In this document: in pieces, positions 17,611 through 26,030 of the stretch
How the letters are laid out: each line of letters begins with the position of its first letter
Numbering within the stretch: the stretch's first letter is position 1
Source: Lachnospiraceae bacterium
GTDB taxonomy: Bacteria; Bacillota; Clostridia; Lachnospirales; Lachnospiraceae
NCBI GenBank assembly: GCA_029338735.1
Contig: JAQYAY010000024.1
Location: forward strand, 1 to 64,000
Reading direction: 5' to 3'
Length of the DNA stretch: 64,000 nt
Made by a program: the position numbers and the translations under genes
Notes under the pieces: generated by a model
Told to the model about the DNA's origin: nothing
The model's database searches: none
The model's input: only the letters and a program-made list of their open reading frames with translations

Positions 17611-18792
17611 TTATTTACCAGCTCTTGTCTTAGCATCCTCAATTGATACTGAAGCTGCTGTCTTCTTGAGGTCGTCAAGGCTCTCTTCTGACATCTTAAC
17701 GAGCTCATCATCTGTGTATGGAAGGCTGTCTACGAAATACTTCTCATATTCCTTGTAGTCATCAGCACTTGATACATACAGATATGGGAATGGAACATCT
17801 TCGAACTTTCCTGCGAAATCCTTGTAGTTACCCTTGATAGCGTTGTAAACCATCATGAAAGCGATAAGTGGGTCACAGTAATGTCCGCCAGACTCACCAG
17901 CCATTGTGCCGTTTGCAAGTCTGTCTCCAAGGTCTGGAAGGAAGTCTGTTGAAACAACATCGATATCCTTTGTCTTTCTAGCACTCTCAATTGCTGAAAG
18001 AGCACCCTGAAGAGGATCTCCGCCGCCGCCGGCAGGAATGATAGCATCAAGGTTCTGATCGGCCTGCATCAGAGCGTTAGCTGCCTTAGCACCACCCTCT
18101 GAAGACGTACCAGCGTACTGTGGTTCAGAAAGCTTAGCCTTATCATCTGGATTATCCTTGTTCCAGTCTTCAACGCCCTTCTTGTATCCTTCGTAACGGC
18201 CGAGCCATGTAGCATCGCCCTGCTCCCATCCGATAAGTCCGATATCTCTGTCGCCCTTATCAAGAAGAATCTTAACGAGCTGCTCACCATTGGCTACCTC
18301 GTCCTCATGAACTGCTCCAATGTAGTAAGGTGACTCTGTTGCTGCCTTGTAGATATCTGCGCTGTTGTCCTTGGAAATGATTCTGAAGAACTGTGCGAGA
18401 TAAACCTTGTTCTGGTTACATGTCTTGATAGCACTTGCCATCTCTGAATCAGATGAGTTGCAGATGATGATTCCCTGGCATCCTGCTGCACAGAGCTGCT
18501 CAACTGATGCTGTAACCTTCTCTGAAACGTGTCCCTGGTCTACATACTGTACTTTAACGCCAAGTGCCTTGGCTGCCTCATCAATAATGAGCTTACACTG
18601 TGAACCAAGTACATCTGTTGAACTCCAGATCGAAACACCGATCTTGATCTTGGAATTGTCTGTAACTGTTGGTGTAGCGCTTCCTGATGACTTCTTGCCT
18701 GATGAAGCAGCTCCGCCTGATCCACAGCCAACCAGCATAGCAGCTGAAAGGCCGATTGCTAATAATGATTTCGCAATCCTCTTAAACTTCAT
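17611..18792 (-). CDS. Sugar-binding lipoprotein of the ABC transporter
   Basis: About 393 residues. The start is the ATG at 18790-18792, with AAGGAGG just before it; the track start at 19155 runs through the promoter and is wrong. The signal peptide MKFKRIAKSLLAIGLSAAMLVGC has a lipobox (lipidated Cys23), followed by a Gly/Ser-rich linker and a type I periplasmic-binding fold (peripla_BP_4): KIKIGVSIWSSTD, then IIICNSSDSEMASAI and IIPAGGGGDPLQGAL. It would sit on the outer face of the membrane and deliver sugar to the two permeases. L-arabinose is the expected ligand from the operon. Confidence 0.92.
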   Translation of the reverse strand: MKFKRIAKSLLAIGLSAAMLVGCGSGGAASSGKKSSGSATPTVTDNSKIKIGVSIWSSTDVLGSQCKLIIDEAAKALGVKVQYVDQGHVSEKVTASVEQLCAAGCQGIIICNSSDSEMASAIKTCNQNKVYLAQFFRIISKDNSADIYKAATESPYYIGAVHEDEVANGEQLVKILLDKGDRDIGLIGWEQGDATWLGRYEGYKKGVEDWNKDNPDDKAKLSEPQYAGTSSEGGAKAANALMQADQNLDAIIPAGGGGDPLQGALSAIESARKTKDIDVVSTDFLPDLGDRLANGTMAGESGGHYCDPLIAFMMVYNAIKGNYKDFAGKFEDVPFPYLYVSSADDYKEYEKYFVDSLPYTDDELVKMSEESLDDLKKTAASVSIEDAKTRAGK

Positions 18793-18842
18793 AGTAAAAT
18801 CCTCCTTTTTTCTTCTTACTATGTTCCCTGGGTGATGTAAAG

Positions 18843-18862
18843 AAATTGTATATGTACAACTT
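18843..18862. promoter_or_regulatory. AraR-like operator, downstream site
   Basis: TTGTA-TATG-TACAA palindrome (core 18846-18859), about 50-60 bases after the predicted transcription start and before the binding-protein gene. It has the same 4-bp TATG centre as the upstream site and resembles AraR boxes of B. subtilis. Confidence 0.65.
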
Positions 18863-18871
18863 TGAGATATC

Positions 18872-18879
18872 TTGTACAA
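18872..18879. promoter_or_regulatory. TTGTACAA palindrome near the operator
   Basis: A perfect 8-bp palindrome with the same half-site sequence but no 4-bp spacer, 13 bases from the downstream operator. It may be a weak auxiliary site or chance. Confidence 0.3.
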
Positions 18880-18912
18880 TTTCTTTCTGTCCTCACCGCT
18901 TTTGTTGATACA

Positions 18913-18941
18913 AATATACAGCTTGTATGCCGGGTTGTCAA
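18913..18941 (-). promoter_or_regulatory. Promoter of the arabinose operon
   Basis: Minus strand: consensus TTGACA (18936-18941), 17-bp spacer, TATATT (18913-18918). It lies about 120 bases before the binding-protein ATG and between the two operators. Confidence 0.8.
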
Positions 18942-19006
18942 TATACTTTATGCGATTTTGTGAATGTTTGATGAATTTTGCATGGCCTTTTTGTGCACTT
19001 TTACTA

Positions 19007-19030
19007 TATAGTTGTATATGTACAACTATA
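19007..19030. promoter_or_regulatory. AraR-like operator, upstream site
   Basis: TATAGTTGTA (19007-19016) and TACAACTATA (19021-19030) are perfect 10-bp arms around TATG. The site lies upstream of the -35 box, centred 166 bp from the downstream operator. Confidence 0.7.
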
Positions 19031-19045
19031 TAATGATGTAACAAA

Positions 19046-20260
19046 TTATTGTAAAAATGATGCAGTTGTACCTGCCAGATGTCCGGAGGAAAACGCCCAC
19101 TGCAGGTTGTAGCCGCCGCAGATGCCTGCCGCATCCATGAGTTCACCACAGACATAGAGGCCAGGGATCTTTTTCAGTGACAGATCATCATTTATCTCAT
19201 CAAAAGTGACTCCGCCTGATGTGGTCTGCGCGTAATCAAATCCCCTGCTGCCCTTTACCTGAAGTGAAAAATGCTTAATACGTGATGCCAGTTCTTCAGT
19301 ATCAGGGGCATACTCTCCTATTGTCGCCCTGCTTCCGATCAGTATCTGAGCGAGTTTTTCCGGGAATATTCCTGTGAGGAGTAAATATGCAGGATCCGAT
19401 TGTCTAAGAGCTGATGATGCACTTATATTCTTGTCCAGTACTTCAATGGTTTTCTTTTTATCATATACGTACAGAAAATCTATCACGACCGCTACATCTG
19501 CTCCTTCATCCAGTGCGCGGACTGCCTCTGATGATATCTGAAAGACAGGAATTCCTGAGATGCCATACTCTGTGATCTGCAGATTTCCTGCAGCAGTGTC
19601 TGTAATGGCATTATCAATTTCAAGCGTGACCTTCGCATCGTATCTCACGCCTGCTGCCTTTTTCAGTGGGTTGTCCTTTATTACCAGCGGCACTAGTGAC
19701 GGGAGTGGTTTTCTGATATGTAGGCCATTTTTCTCAAGAAAAGAAAGCCCGTCGCCTGTGCTCCCTGACTTCGGTGCGGCGAGTCCGCCTGTAGACAGGA
19801 TGACCCTCTTCGCCTGATATGCGTAGTCCCCCACATATACATCGAAATGATCATCTGTCTTCCTGATATCTGTCACGGTCTTGCCGCCCTTGAGCCTGGC
19901 CCCGAGGCTTCTGGCATGCGATACAAGAGCCTTCTGCACAGACTCTGCGGAATTGCTCATCGGATAGTACCATCCCCTCCTGCATACTTCCGGAATTCCT
20001 ATAGACGCAAAAAAATCAATCAGCTCGCCATTGTCGAACTGACTGATGATCTTTTTTACCCTTTTGGGATTTCCGGTATTAAAGCATGAACTAGTCATAC
20101 TGATATTTGTGAAATTGCATTTCCCGTTCCCCGTGGCAAGTATCTTCCTGCCGCATTCCGGATTTTTCTCGAGTACTACTACTTCTGAACCACGTTCAGC
20201 TGCTGCGGTGGCAGCCATTAGTCCGGCCGCACCGCCGCCTATTACTATGATATCTGTCAT
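19046..20260 (-). CDS. Flavoprotein of the HI0933 / BaiN-like family
   Basis: About 404 residues from the ATG at 20260. It begins MTDIIVIGGGAAGLMAATAAAERG, an FAD-binding Rossmann motif (GGGAAG 8-13), followed by the family marker ECGRKILATGNGKCNFTN and, near the end, GGVTFDEINDDL, ICGGYNLQWAFSSGHLAG. The family includes a putative bile-acid dehydrogenating protein but most members have no proven role; I would not assign a substrate. The track start (20560) lies within the preceding gene. The ATGA overlap with the flippase stop shows coupling. No clear terminator follows, so transcripts might run into the arabinose promoter region. Confidence 0.88.
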   Translation of the reverse strand: MTDIIVIGGGAAGLMAATAAAERGSEVVVLEKNPECGRKILATGNGKCNFTNISMTSSCFNTGNPKRVKKIISQFDNGELIDFFASIGIPEVCRRGWYYPMSNSAESVQKALVSHARSLGARLKGGKTVTDIRKTDDHFDVYVGDYAYQAKRVILSTGGLAAPKSGSTGDGLSFLEKNGLHIRKPLPSLVPLVIKDNPLKKAAGVRYDAKVTLEIDNAITDTAAGNLQITEYGISGIPVFQISSEAVRALDEGADVAVVIDFLYVYDKKKTIEVLDKNISASSALRQSDPAYLLLTGIFPEKLAQILIGSRATIGEYAPDTEELASRIKHFSLQVKGSRGFDYAQTTSGGVTFDEINDDLSLKKIPGLYVCGELMDAAGICGGYNLQWAFSSGHLAGTTASFLQ

Positions 20261-21918
20261 TTGAGCAGATGCATCCTTTCTGCTAATGCTATGAGCCTGC
20301 CTCCATGAGGCACTCTCTCGAGCTCTGTGCGAGTGATGCCGCCTAGTCCGAGCATCACGAAGAAATATACTATTACTCCTGCGAGTATGGAGACAATGGT
20401 TCCAAGTGCATTTGATCCGAGTCCTTTGTCTATCACAATATATACAAGGTATACTGCAATACCCATTATGATAGAACCGATGAGCGGGATGATAAAGGTC
20501 TTCTTTACATCCTGATGAGTGCCTGAATACTTCACGACTGCATGTCCGTTCAGCACACACATGAGGAATGCATAGAATGCATTGGCCAGTACGACTGCAT
20601 ATATATTGAGTCTGAAGAACTGCATTGCCGCATACAGGAATCCTGCCTGGATTACCAGTGATATGGCAGCATTCTTTACAGGAATTCTCAGCTTGTCTAT
20701 TCCCTGAAGTAGTCCGTTACTGAGTGTTGAAAGAGAATAGAACAGTACTGAAATGGCACCCACCATCAGCATATATGCAGATGACGGATCTGTATCCGAG
20801 AACAGGAGTCTCTGTATAGGACCTGCCAGAACGAAGATACCGATTGTACACGGGAATGCTATCACCATGATGAATCTGGTCGCTGCATGGATCTTCGAAC
20901 GGACTTCATCCATATCTCCGCCCTTGTATGAAGTAATGAGCGCCGGTACCGATGATGATGCCATCGATGAAGCGATGGCTATAGGCACATTGATGATGAC
21001 ACGATACTGTCCTGAGTACACGCCCCACCACACATCTACCTGATGCTGTTTATACCCCTGATACAGTGCGAAATTCTTGAAAAGTGACTGATCTATGATT
21101 GATGAGATATTGTACAGAGTTGTCGACAGGAGTACCGGGATAATAGTCGTGAGCAGAAGCCATATGATATTTCCATAGCTGTCCTTCGCTGTTGTCTTGT
21201 CACGTCTCATTTTTCTCCTGAAACGTTTCCTGTATGCCATTATGACAAAGATCAGGAATGCAAGAGAAGCGCAGGCTCCCATTGCTGTACCGAGTGTTCC
21301 GCCGGCGGCGCCCCAGGCTGCAGCGTATTCCTTGGAATCTCCAAGGACTGCGCCTGCCTTTGCGCCATACTGATACAGGAAGTATGCAGCGATGACTGAT
21401 ACTATGGCATTTACGACCTGCTCCGCTATCTGCGACAGGGCTGTCGGCATCATGCTGTTCATTCCCTGGAAGAATCCACGCAGCACTCCTGCTATTGCTA
21501 CGAGAAAGATAACCGGTGAGAGCACTTTAAGAGCTATTGATGCAAGCGGAGTCGCCAGAAGCTTTGCCGTGAAGAAATCAGCCCCGAACCATACTACCAG
21601 AGCGAATCCACCGCCACTTGCCGTTGCAAAAAGAAGTGAGCCCTTCAGGAACTTCCACGCATTTTTCGCCTGCCCCTGTGCCATCCTTGTGGCCACAAGC
21701 TTCGATACTGCAAGCGGAATACTGTATGATGAGATCAGAAGTATCAGATTATAGATCTCATACGCAGTACCATAATAGTTGTTGCCTTCCTTGCCGATTA
21801 TTGCTGTCAGAGGAAGCCTGTAGACAAGGCCTATGACTCTGCTGATGATCGATGCGACCGCCAGCAGCGATCCCTGCATCAGAAAATTTGCGTCGCTCTT
21901 TTTTGCACGGCTGCCCAT
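20257..21918 (-). CDS. Oligosaccharide/lipid flippase of the SpoVB-YtgP (MurJ-like, MOP) family
   Basis: A 553-residue polytopic membrane protein with about 14 hydrophobic segments. The N-terminus (FLMQGSLLAVASIISRVIGLVYRLPLTAIIGKEG) is the hallmark of the Firmicute SpoVB/YtgP group, and FFQGMNSMMPTALSQIAEQ is a conserved internal block. B. subtilis YtgP (now MurJ-like) can flip lipid II; SpoVB acts in sporulation. Sequence alone does not decide between these, so the safe call is a peptidoglycan-precursor or polysaccharide flippase. It follows ybeY after 2 nt and overlaps the flavoprotein start by 4 nt, so the three genes are one unit. Confidence 0.88.
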   Translation of the reverse strand: MGSRAKKSDANFLMQGSLLAVASIISRVIGLVYRLPLTAIIGKEGNNYYGTAYEIYNLILLISSYSIPLAVSKLVATRMAQGQAKNAWKFLKGSLLFATASGGGFALVVWFGADFFTAKLLATPLASIALKVLSPVIFLVAIAGVLRGFFQGMNSMMPTALSQIAEQVVNAIVSVIAAYFLYQYGAKAGAVLGDSKEYAAAWGAAGGTLGTAMGACASLAFLIFVIMAYRKRFRRKMRRDKTTAKDSYGNIIWLLLTTIIPVLLSTTLYNISSIIDQSLFKNFALYQGYKQHQVDVWWGVYSGQYRVIINVPIAIASSMASSSVPALITSYKGGDMDEVRSKIHAATRFIMVIAFPCTIGIFVLAGPIQRLLFSDTDPSSAYMLMVGAISVLFYSLSTLSNGLLQGIDKLRIPVKNAAISLVIQAGFLYAAMQFFRLNIYAVVLANAFYAFLMCVLNGHAVVKYSGTHQDVKKTFIIPLIGSIIMGIAVYLVYIVIDKGLGSNALGTIVSILAGVIVYFFVMLGLGGITRTELERVPHGGRLIALAERMHLLK

Positions 21919-21921
21919 GTT

Positions 21922-22419
21922 TTATTCCCTTCCGATCCCCAGATTGTCGAGTATCACATTCTGAAGTCTTTCCATCTCTTTTGCCTCATCGTCCTTCACA
22001 TGATCATAGCCACACAGATGCAGCATGCTGTGTGCGATGAGGAATGCATATTCTCTTTTTACAGAATGACCGAATTCGTCTGCCTGCCTGCACACCTTCG
22101 GCGTACAGAGCACAATGTCTCCGAGCACTACTTCCTTTGTATCAGGATCCAGTATCTCTTCATCATCCTCCAGGAATGAGAAATCTCCCGGTGCCGGAAA
22201 CTCCACCATGGGGAATGACAGTACATCAGTCACCCTGTCCACATTGCGGAACTGCTGGTTCTCTACATGTATCTCTTCTTCAGATACCAGCGACAGTGAA
22301 ACCTGTACCGGCAGTGGAAATTTCAGTACTTTAAGTGACTCTTCGACTACGTCATTTGCCACTTTGACATAATCAAAATCAAGTCCGTCAGTTATTAAAT
22401 CATCAATAAGTAAGTTCAT
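21922..22419 (-). CDS. ybeY: Endoribonuclease YbeY (rRNA maturation)
   Basis: A 165-residue zinc-dependent RNase that helps to mature 16S rRNA and control ribosome quality. The signature H-x3-H-x5-H is exact: His130, His134 and His140 in AHSMLHLCGYDH; also VTDVLSFPM at 64-72. It is the normal neighbour of phoH in many bacteria. The sequence upstream of its ATG is CTACGAATAAT with no Shine-Dalgarno match, because a perfect palindromic repeat begins 12 bases away. No alternative in-frame start is near. Translation may therefore be weak or rely on the hairpin or on coupling. Confidence 0.95.
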   Translation of the reverse strand: MNLLIDDLITDGLDFDYVKVANDVVEESLKVLKFPLPVQVSLSLVSEEEIHVENQQFRNVDRVTDVLSFPMVEFPAPGDFSFLEDDEEILDPDTKEVVLGDIVLCTPKVCRQADEFGHSVKREYAFLIAHSMLHLCGYDHVKDDEAKEMERLQNVILDNLGIGRE

Positions 22420-22431
22420 ATTATTCGTAGG

Positions 22432-22511
22432 GGGGACAAGGGGACGGTTCTCTTGTCTTTTTAATTCAAGTTATTTAGTTAAAAAGACAAGAGAACCGTC
22501 CCCTTGTCCCC
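22432..22511. repeat. Perfect palindromic repeat with 33-bp arms
   Basis: Arms 22432-22464 and 22479-22511 are exact reverse complements (starting GGGGACAAGGGGACGGTTCT), separated by 14 bases. The element fills the whole gap between the stop of the PgpH-like gene (22520) and the start of ybeY (22419). The sequence style resembles the ends of REP/RAYT-associated palindromes in other bacteria, but no transposase is present. It can form a very stable hairpin in RNA from either strand. Confidence 0.9.
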
Positions 22512-22519
22512 TGCCCCCT

Positions 22520-23785
22520 CTATAGTTCTTTAACCAGCACATCACGTATACGCAGGAACTGGTTGATTGAAATACCGGAATCATCGTAGATTCCTGACAG
22601 CGAGAGATCATTGAAGGCCTGATAGATGAGCATCTGCTTGTTCCAGGTGCTGTTCATCTGGTTGCCCTTCTTCGCGATCGCATCCATCCGGCGCATGACG
22701 GAATCACACATATGCACAATGGCCGATTCCTTAGATGTCGGACGGCGGATCAGGCCCTGATACTCATAGAGAATCGAGGTGAGCTTCTCCGGGAATCCAT
22801 TTTCTGCTGCTATATCCATGGCACAATCTATCTCCCTGTCGCCACGGATCAGACCGACCCTGTAATAGAGCCCGCCTGCTGCCGCAAGGTACGGATCCGC
22901 CCCGATCTCCTGTGCAGCCAGAAGAGCCAGCACCGAAAGCTTTCTGGCTCTCTCATACTCATCTGCCGAGAACAGCTTGATATCATTGATCAGAGGATAA
23001 TCATTCTCTATGATCGTCTGGTAATGATATATCTTCTCCCTGTTCATCCGTTTATTAATGGCAGGCAGGATAAATACTGCAAATACTGCCGTCGCCAGTG
23101 CAAGTACCAGAGCATATTCCATCTCTGTCCTGCTGATTGACAGCGCCTCAAAATACTGCACTGCCACAGGAAGCAGCATCTGAAGTGCTGCTATCATTAT
23201 AAACAGCGGTATCTTCTGAATCTTTTCAGCTTCAAATACTGTCTCGGACAGCATTACGGCTATGACTGCCTCACACAGATACAGGCATACAATCCGCCCG
23301 CTCACTCCTGCACCAAGCGCATATGAACTCACAGCTATGACTGAAGCCGCAATGGAGAGCGTCCTGTCCCTGAACGGAGTAATAATAAATGATGCCAGCA
23401 TCACTGGCATCAGCCATTCAGGAATGAAGAAACTCCCTGCAAGCAGTAGGCCATTGGCAATCGCATACAGAGTGACGAGTGACACGTAGTCTGTATCCTC
23501 ATACCATAGTCTCCTGGTCTTTCTTTCATGAAGCATGAAGATCACAAATACCAGGCACAAGGGTACTACTACGAGGAATTCACAGAATATGCCTCCCGTT
23601 GCGAGATGTCCTTTCCAGGCATTAGCACAGGCAAATATCACCGAAAGTCCTACGAAAAGGACAGCCATCGCTACCCGCTTCGGATGAAACCGCTCTTCAA
23701 CAGGAACTATTTTCCTTACTTCAGACGACTCAGCTTCTGCCTTTGTGCTTTCTTCTGGCGTTCTGCTTATTTTCATATTCTTCAT
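22520..23785 (-). CDS. PgpH-slot membrane protein with a degenerate HD domain
   Basis: A 421-residue protein in the place where Firmicutes carry pgpH (c-di-AMP phosphodiesterase), between phoH and ybeY. Residues ~38-245 hold six to eight hydrophobic segments, after a charged N-terminal tail. Residues ~258-421 align in style with the PgpH HD domain: ARKLSVLALLAAQEIGADPYLAAAGGLYYRVGLIRG corresponds to the family's H-S-...-A-Y-Y-H-D-I-G-K stretch, and SKESAIVHMCDSVM to its conserved later helix. The metal-binding His-Asp pair is replaced by Arg-Val (309-310) and the first His of the family is missing. The large extracellular domain of true PgpH is also absent. It is probably not a phosphodiesterase. 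Start (ATG 23785 or 23776) overlaps phoH by about 50 nt. Confidence 0.7.
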   Translation of the reverse strand: MKNMKISRTPEESTKAEAESSEVRKIVPVEERFHPKRVAMAVLFVGLSVIFACANAWKGHLATGGIFCEFLVVVPLCLVFVIFMLHERKTRRLWYEDTDYVSLVTLYAIANGLLLAGSFFIPEWLMPVMLASFIITPFRDRTLSIAASVIAVSSYALGAGVSGRIVCLYLCEAVIAVMLSETVFEAEKIQKIPLFIMIAALQMLLPVAVQYFEALSISRTEMEYALVLALATAVFAVFILPAINKRMNREKIYHYQTIIENDYPLINDIKLFSADEYERARKLSVLALLAAQEIGADPYLAAAGGLYYRVGLIRGDREIDCAMDIAAENGFPEKLTSILYEYQGLIRRPTSKESAIVHMCDSVMRRMDAIAKKGNQMNSTWNKQMLIYQAFNDLSLSGIYDDSGISINQFLRIRDVLVKEL

Positions 23786-24719
23786 ATGCTTTTACAATCT
23801 TCTGAACCAGAGGATGTCTCACGACATCGGCTCCTGTGAGCTTTACAACTCCTATTTCATCCACTCTCCGAAGTACCGCAAGCGCCACATCGAGTCCGCT
23901 CTTAGTCCCCGGCGCAAGGTCCTTCTGTGTTGCATCACCTGTGATCACGGCCTTGCTTCCGAATCCGATTCTTGTCAGGAACATCTTCATCTGCGCCGGT
24001 GTCGTGTTCTGCGCTTCGTCTAATATGATAAATGCATTGTCAAGAGTACGGCCTCTCATGTATGCGAGAGGTGCGACCTCAATCGCACCCTTTTCCATAT
24101 TTCTCTGAAAAGTCTCCGCTCCCATGATCTGATACAGGGCATCATAGAGCGGTCTCAGATACGGATCAATCTTGGACTGCAGATCTCCAGGCAGGAATCC
24201 GAGCTTCTCACCAGCCTCTATTGCAGGTCTTGTAAGAATGATCCTCTCGACCTCCTCATGCATGAAGGCAGTGATACCGATTGCCATTGCAAGGTAGGTC
24301 TTGCCGGTACCTGCAGGCCCTACTCCGAAGGTGATCATCCGCTTCCTTATCGTATCGACGTATTCCTTCTGCCCGAGAGTCTTTGGCTTTACAGGCTTGC
24401 CGGATACCGTGTGACAGATGATATCGCTGTCAAGTGTCACAAGAGGATGATCATCACCCTCCGGTGTCTCGTCAATTGAGAGAGCATAGTTCACATCACC
24501 ATCTGTGATCTCATGCCCGCGCTTTGACAGCTCATACAGCTCATTAAAGACCTTCTGCGCCTTTTCGAGCCTGTCGCCGTCACCTTCGAGCTTCACCTCA
24601 TCTCCCCGCAGGATAAAGTCTACCCCGAGTGAATTCTCAAGTATTTTCACATGTGAATCAAACTCTCCGAAGATATTGCGTAAATCCTTTTCAGGGATAG
24701 AAAGACTGATCTCTGCCAA
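23730..24719 (-). CDS. phoH: PhoH family ATPase
   Basis: A 329-residue cytosolic P-loop protein of the PhoH/YbeZ group, thought to act in RNA metabolism beside YbeY. An N-terminal KH-like region (1-~70) is followed by the Walker A motif GPAGTGKTY (134-142), RPAIEAGEKLGFLPGDL, and Walker B FIILDEAQNTTPAQMKMFLTR. Length is normal. The start is TTG at 24719: the deoA-type gene ends TAA directly before it and GGAGG lies about 11 nt upstream. The 3' end overlaps the PgpH-like gene. Confidence 0.93.
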   Translation of the reverse strand: MAEISLSIPEKDLRNIFGEFDSHVKILENSLGVDFILRGDEVKLEGDGDRLEKAQKVFNELYELSKRGHEITDGDVNYALSIDETPEGDDHPLVTLDSDIICHTVSGKPVKPKTLGQKEYVDTIRKRMITFGVGPAGTGKTYLAMAIGITAFMHEEVERIILTRPAIEAGEKLGFLPGDLQSKIDPYLRPLYDALYQIMGAETFQRNMEKGAIEVAPLAYMRGRTLDNAFIILDEAQNTTPAQMKMFLTRIGFGSKAVITGDATQKDLAPGTKSGLDVALAVLRRVDEIGVVKLTGADVVRHPLVQKIVKAYEEYENKQNARRKHKGRS

Positions 24720-26030
24720 TTAAAACTTTTCCTCCAGAATAATATTTCCTGTCTCAGGCTTCGTATCAGAAAATGTATATGCTTTCCTGATATCGTCTTC
24801 TGCGTCCATTATCGCATCCTTGCTCTTCGAATACAGGCACAGGAGCTCGTCGCCCTTTTTTACATAGTCTCCCGCTTTTTTGTACAGGTATACTCCTGCC
24901 GAATAATCTATACTGTCCTCTTTTTTAAGCCTTCCGGCTCCGAGGACATTGGCTGCGTGGCCGATGCGTGCTGCATCAAGCCCGCTCACATATCCGTCAT
25001 GCTCAGATGTGACCACACCCCTGAATCTGGCCTTCGGCAGCAGATCCGGATCCTCTGTGATATCCTTTGCTCCCTGATGCCTTATCATCTCACGGAATTT
25101 TCGAAGAGCCCTGCCGTCATCTAAAGAGGCCTGTAGCATCTGCTCTGCATCCTTAGTATTCTCTGCCTTACCGGCAAGGAGCACCATGTGGGATGCCAGA
25201 CACATCGTAAGAGTCTTCAGATCTTTTTGACCCTTGCCCCGGAGAAGGTCGAGTGCCTCACATACCTCAAGTGAATTGCCTACAGCATTGCCCAGAGGCT
25301 CATTCATATCCGAAATGACTGCAGACATACGAAGGCCTGCTTTTTTCCCGATCTTCACGCATAGTTCTGCGAGCTTCTTCGCCCCCTTCAGATCCTTCAT
25401 GAATGCACCACGGCCGCACTTCACATCGAGTACTACTGCATCAGATCCGGATGCTATTTTCTTGCTCATGATTGATGACGCTATGAGCGGGATGCAGTCA
25501 ACAGTAGCAGTCACATCCCTTATCGCATACAGCTTCTTGTCACAAGGATCGAGGTTCTTCCCGGTCGTCGCGATTGCACATCCGATCTGCTGGATCTGGC
25601 TGATGAACTGATCTTCAGACAGATTCGTGTGCATATCAGGAATAGAAGCAAGCTTGTCAATCGTGCCACCTGTGAGCCCAAGGCCCCTGCCCGAAAACTT
25701 CGCCACAGGGATCCCGAGAGATGCCACCAGTGGCACAAGTATCAGGGTAGTCTTGTCGCCTACCCCGCCTGTTGAGTGTTTGTCAACCTTGATGCCATCA
25801 ATTGACGAAAGGTCAATCCTGTCTCCGCTCTCAGCCATAGCCATGGTCAGGACTTCAGTCTCCCATTCGTCCATTCCACGTAGTACTATAGCCATGAGCA
25901 TGGCTCCGATCTGCTCATTGGAAGCAGTACCGTCTACCACGCTCTGAACGAAGAATCTGATCTCTTCGTCGGTCAGTGTATTTCCGTTTTTCTTTCTGTC
26001 TATGATATCAAATATTCTCATATTCCTCAC
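24720..26030 (-). CDS. Pyrimidine-nucleoside (thymidine) phosphorylase
   Basis: A 436-residue enzyme that splits thymidine, deoxyuridine or uridine with phosphate into base and (deoxy)ribose 1-phosphate. The family signature SGRGLGLTGGTIDKLASIP and the phosphate site KHSTGGVGDKTTL (84-96) are intact, and the protein has the usual three-domain length. Pdp (broad) and DeoA (thymidine) cannot be told apart here. The track start is GTG at 26030, which makes a GTGA overlap with the TPR gene stop; ATG 26021 (MRIFDIIDRK) is an alternative. It salvages nucleosides near one-carbon genes. Confidence 0.92.
   Translation of the reverse strand: MRNMRIFDIIDRKKNGNTLTDEEIRFFVQSVVDGTASNEQIGAMLMAIVLRGMDEWETEVLTMAMAESGDRIDLSSIDGIKVDKHSTGGVGDKTTLILVPLVASLGIPVAKFSGRGLGLTGGTIDKLASIPDMHTNLSEDQFISQIQQIGCAIATTGKNLDPCDKKLYAIRDVTATVDCIPLIASSIMSKKIASGSDAVVLDVKCGRGAFMKDLKGAKKLAELCVKIGKKAGLRMSAVISDMNEPLGNAVGNSLEVCEALDLLRGKGQKDLKTLTMCLASHMVLLAGKAENTKDAEQMLQASLDDGRALRKFREMIRHQGAKDITEDPDLLPKARFRGVVTSEHDGYVSGLDAARIGHAANVLGAGRLKKEDSIDYSAGVYLYKKAGDYVKKGDELLCLYSKSKDAIMDAEDDIRKAYTFSDTKPETGNIILEEKF

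Noticed and set aside
18793-19155. N-terminal extension of the sugar-binding protein
   Set aside because: Crosses the promoter and both operators; the lipoprotein signal peptide begins at 18792 with AAGGAGG before it.
20261-20560. N-terminal extension of the HI0933-type flavoprotein
   Set aside because: Lies in the flippase gene; FAD motif begins at the ATG at 20260.
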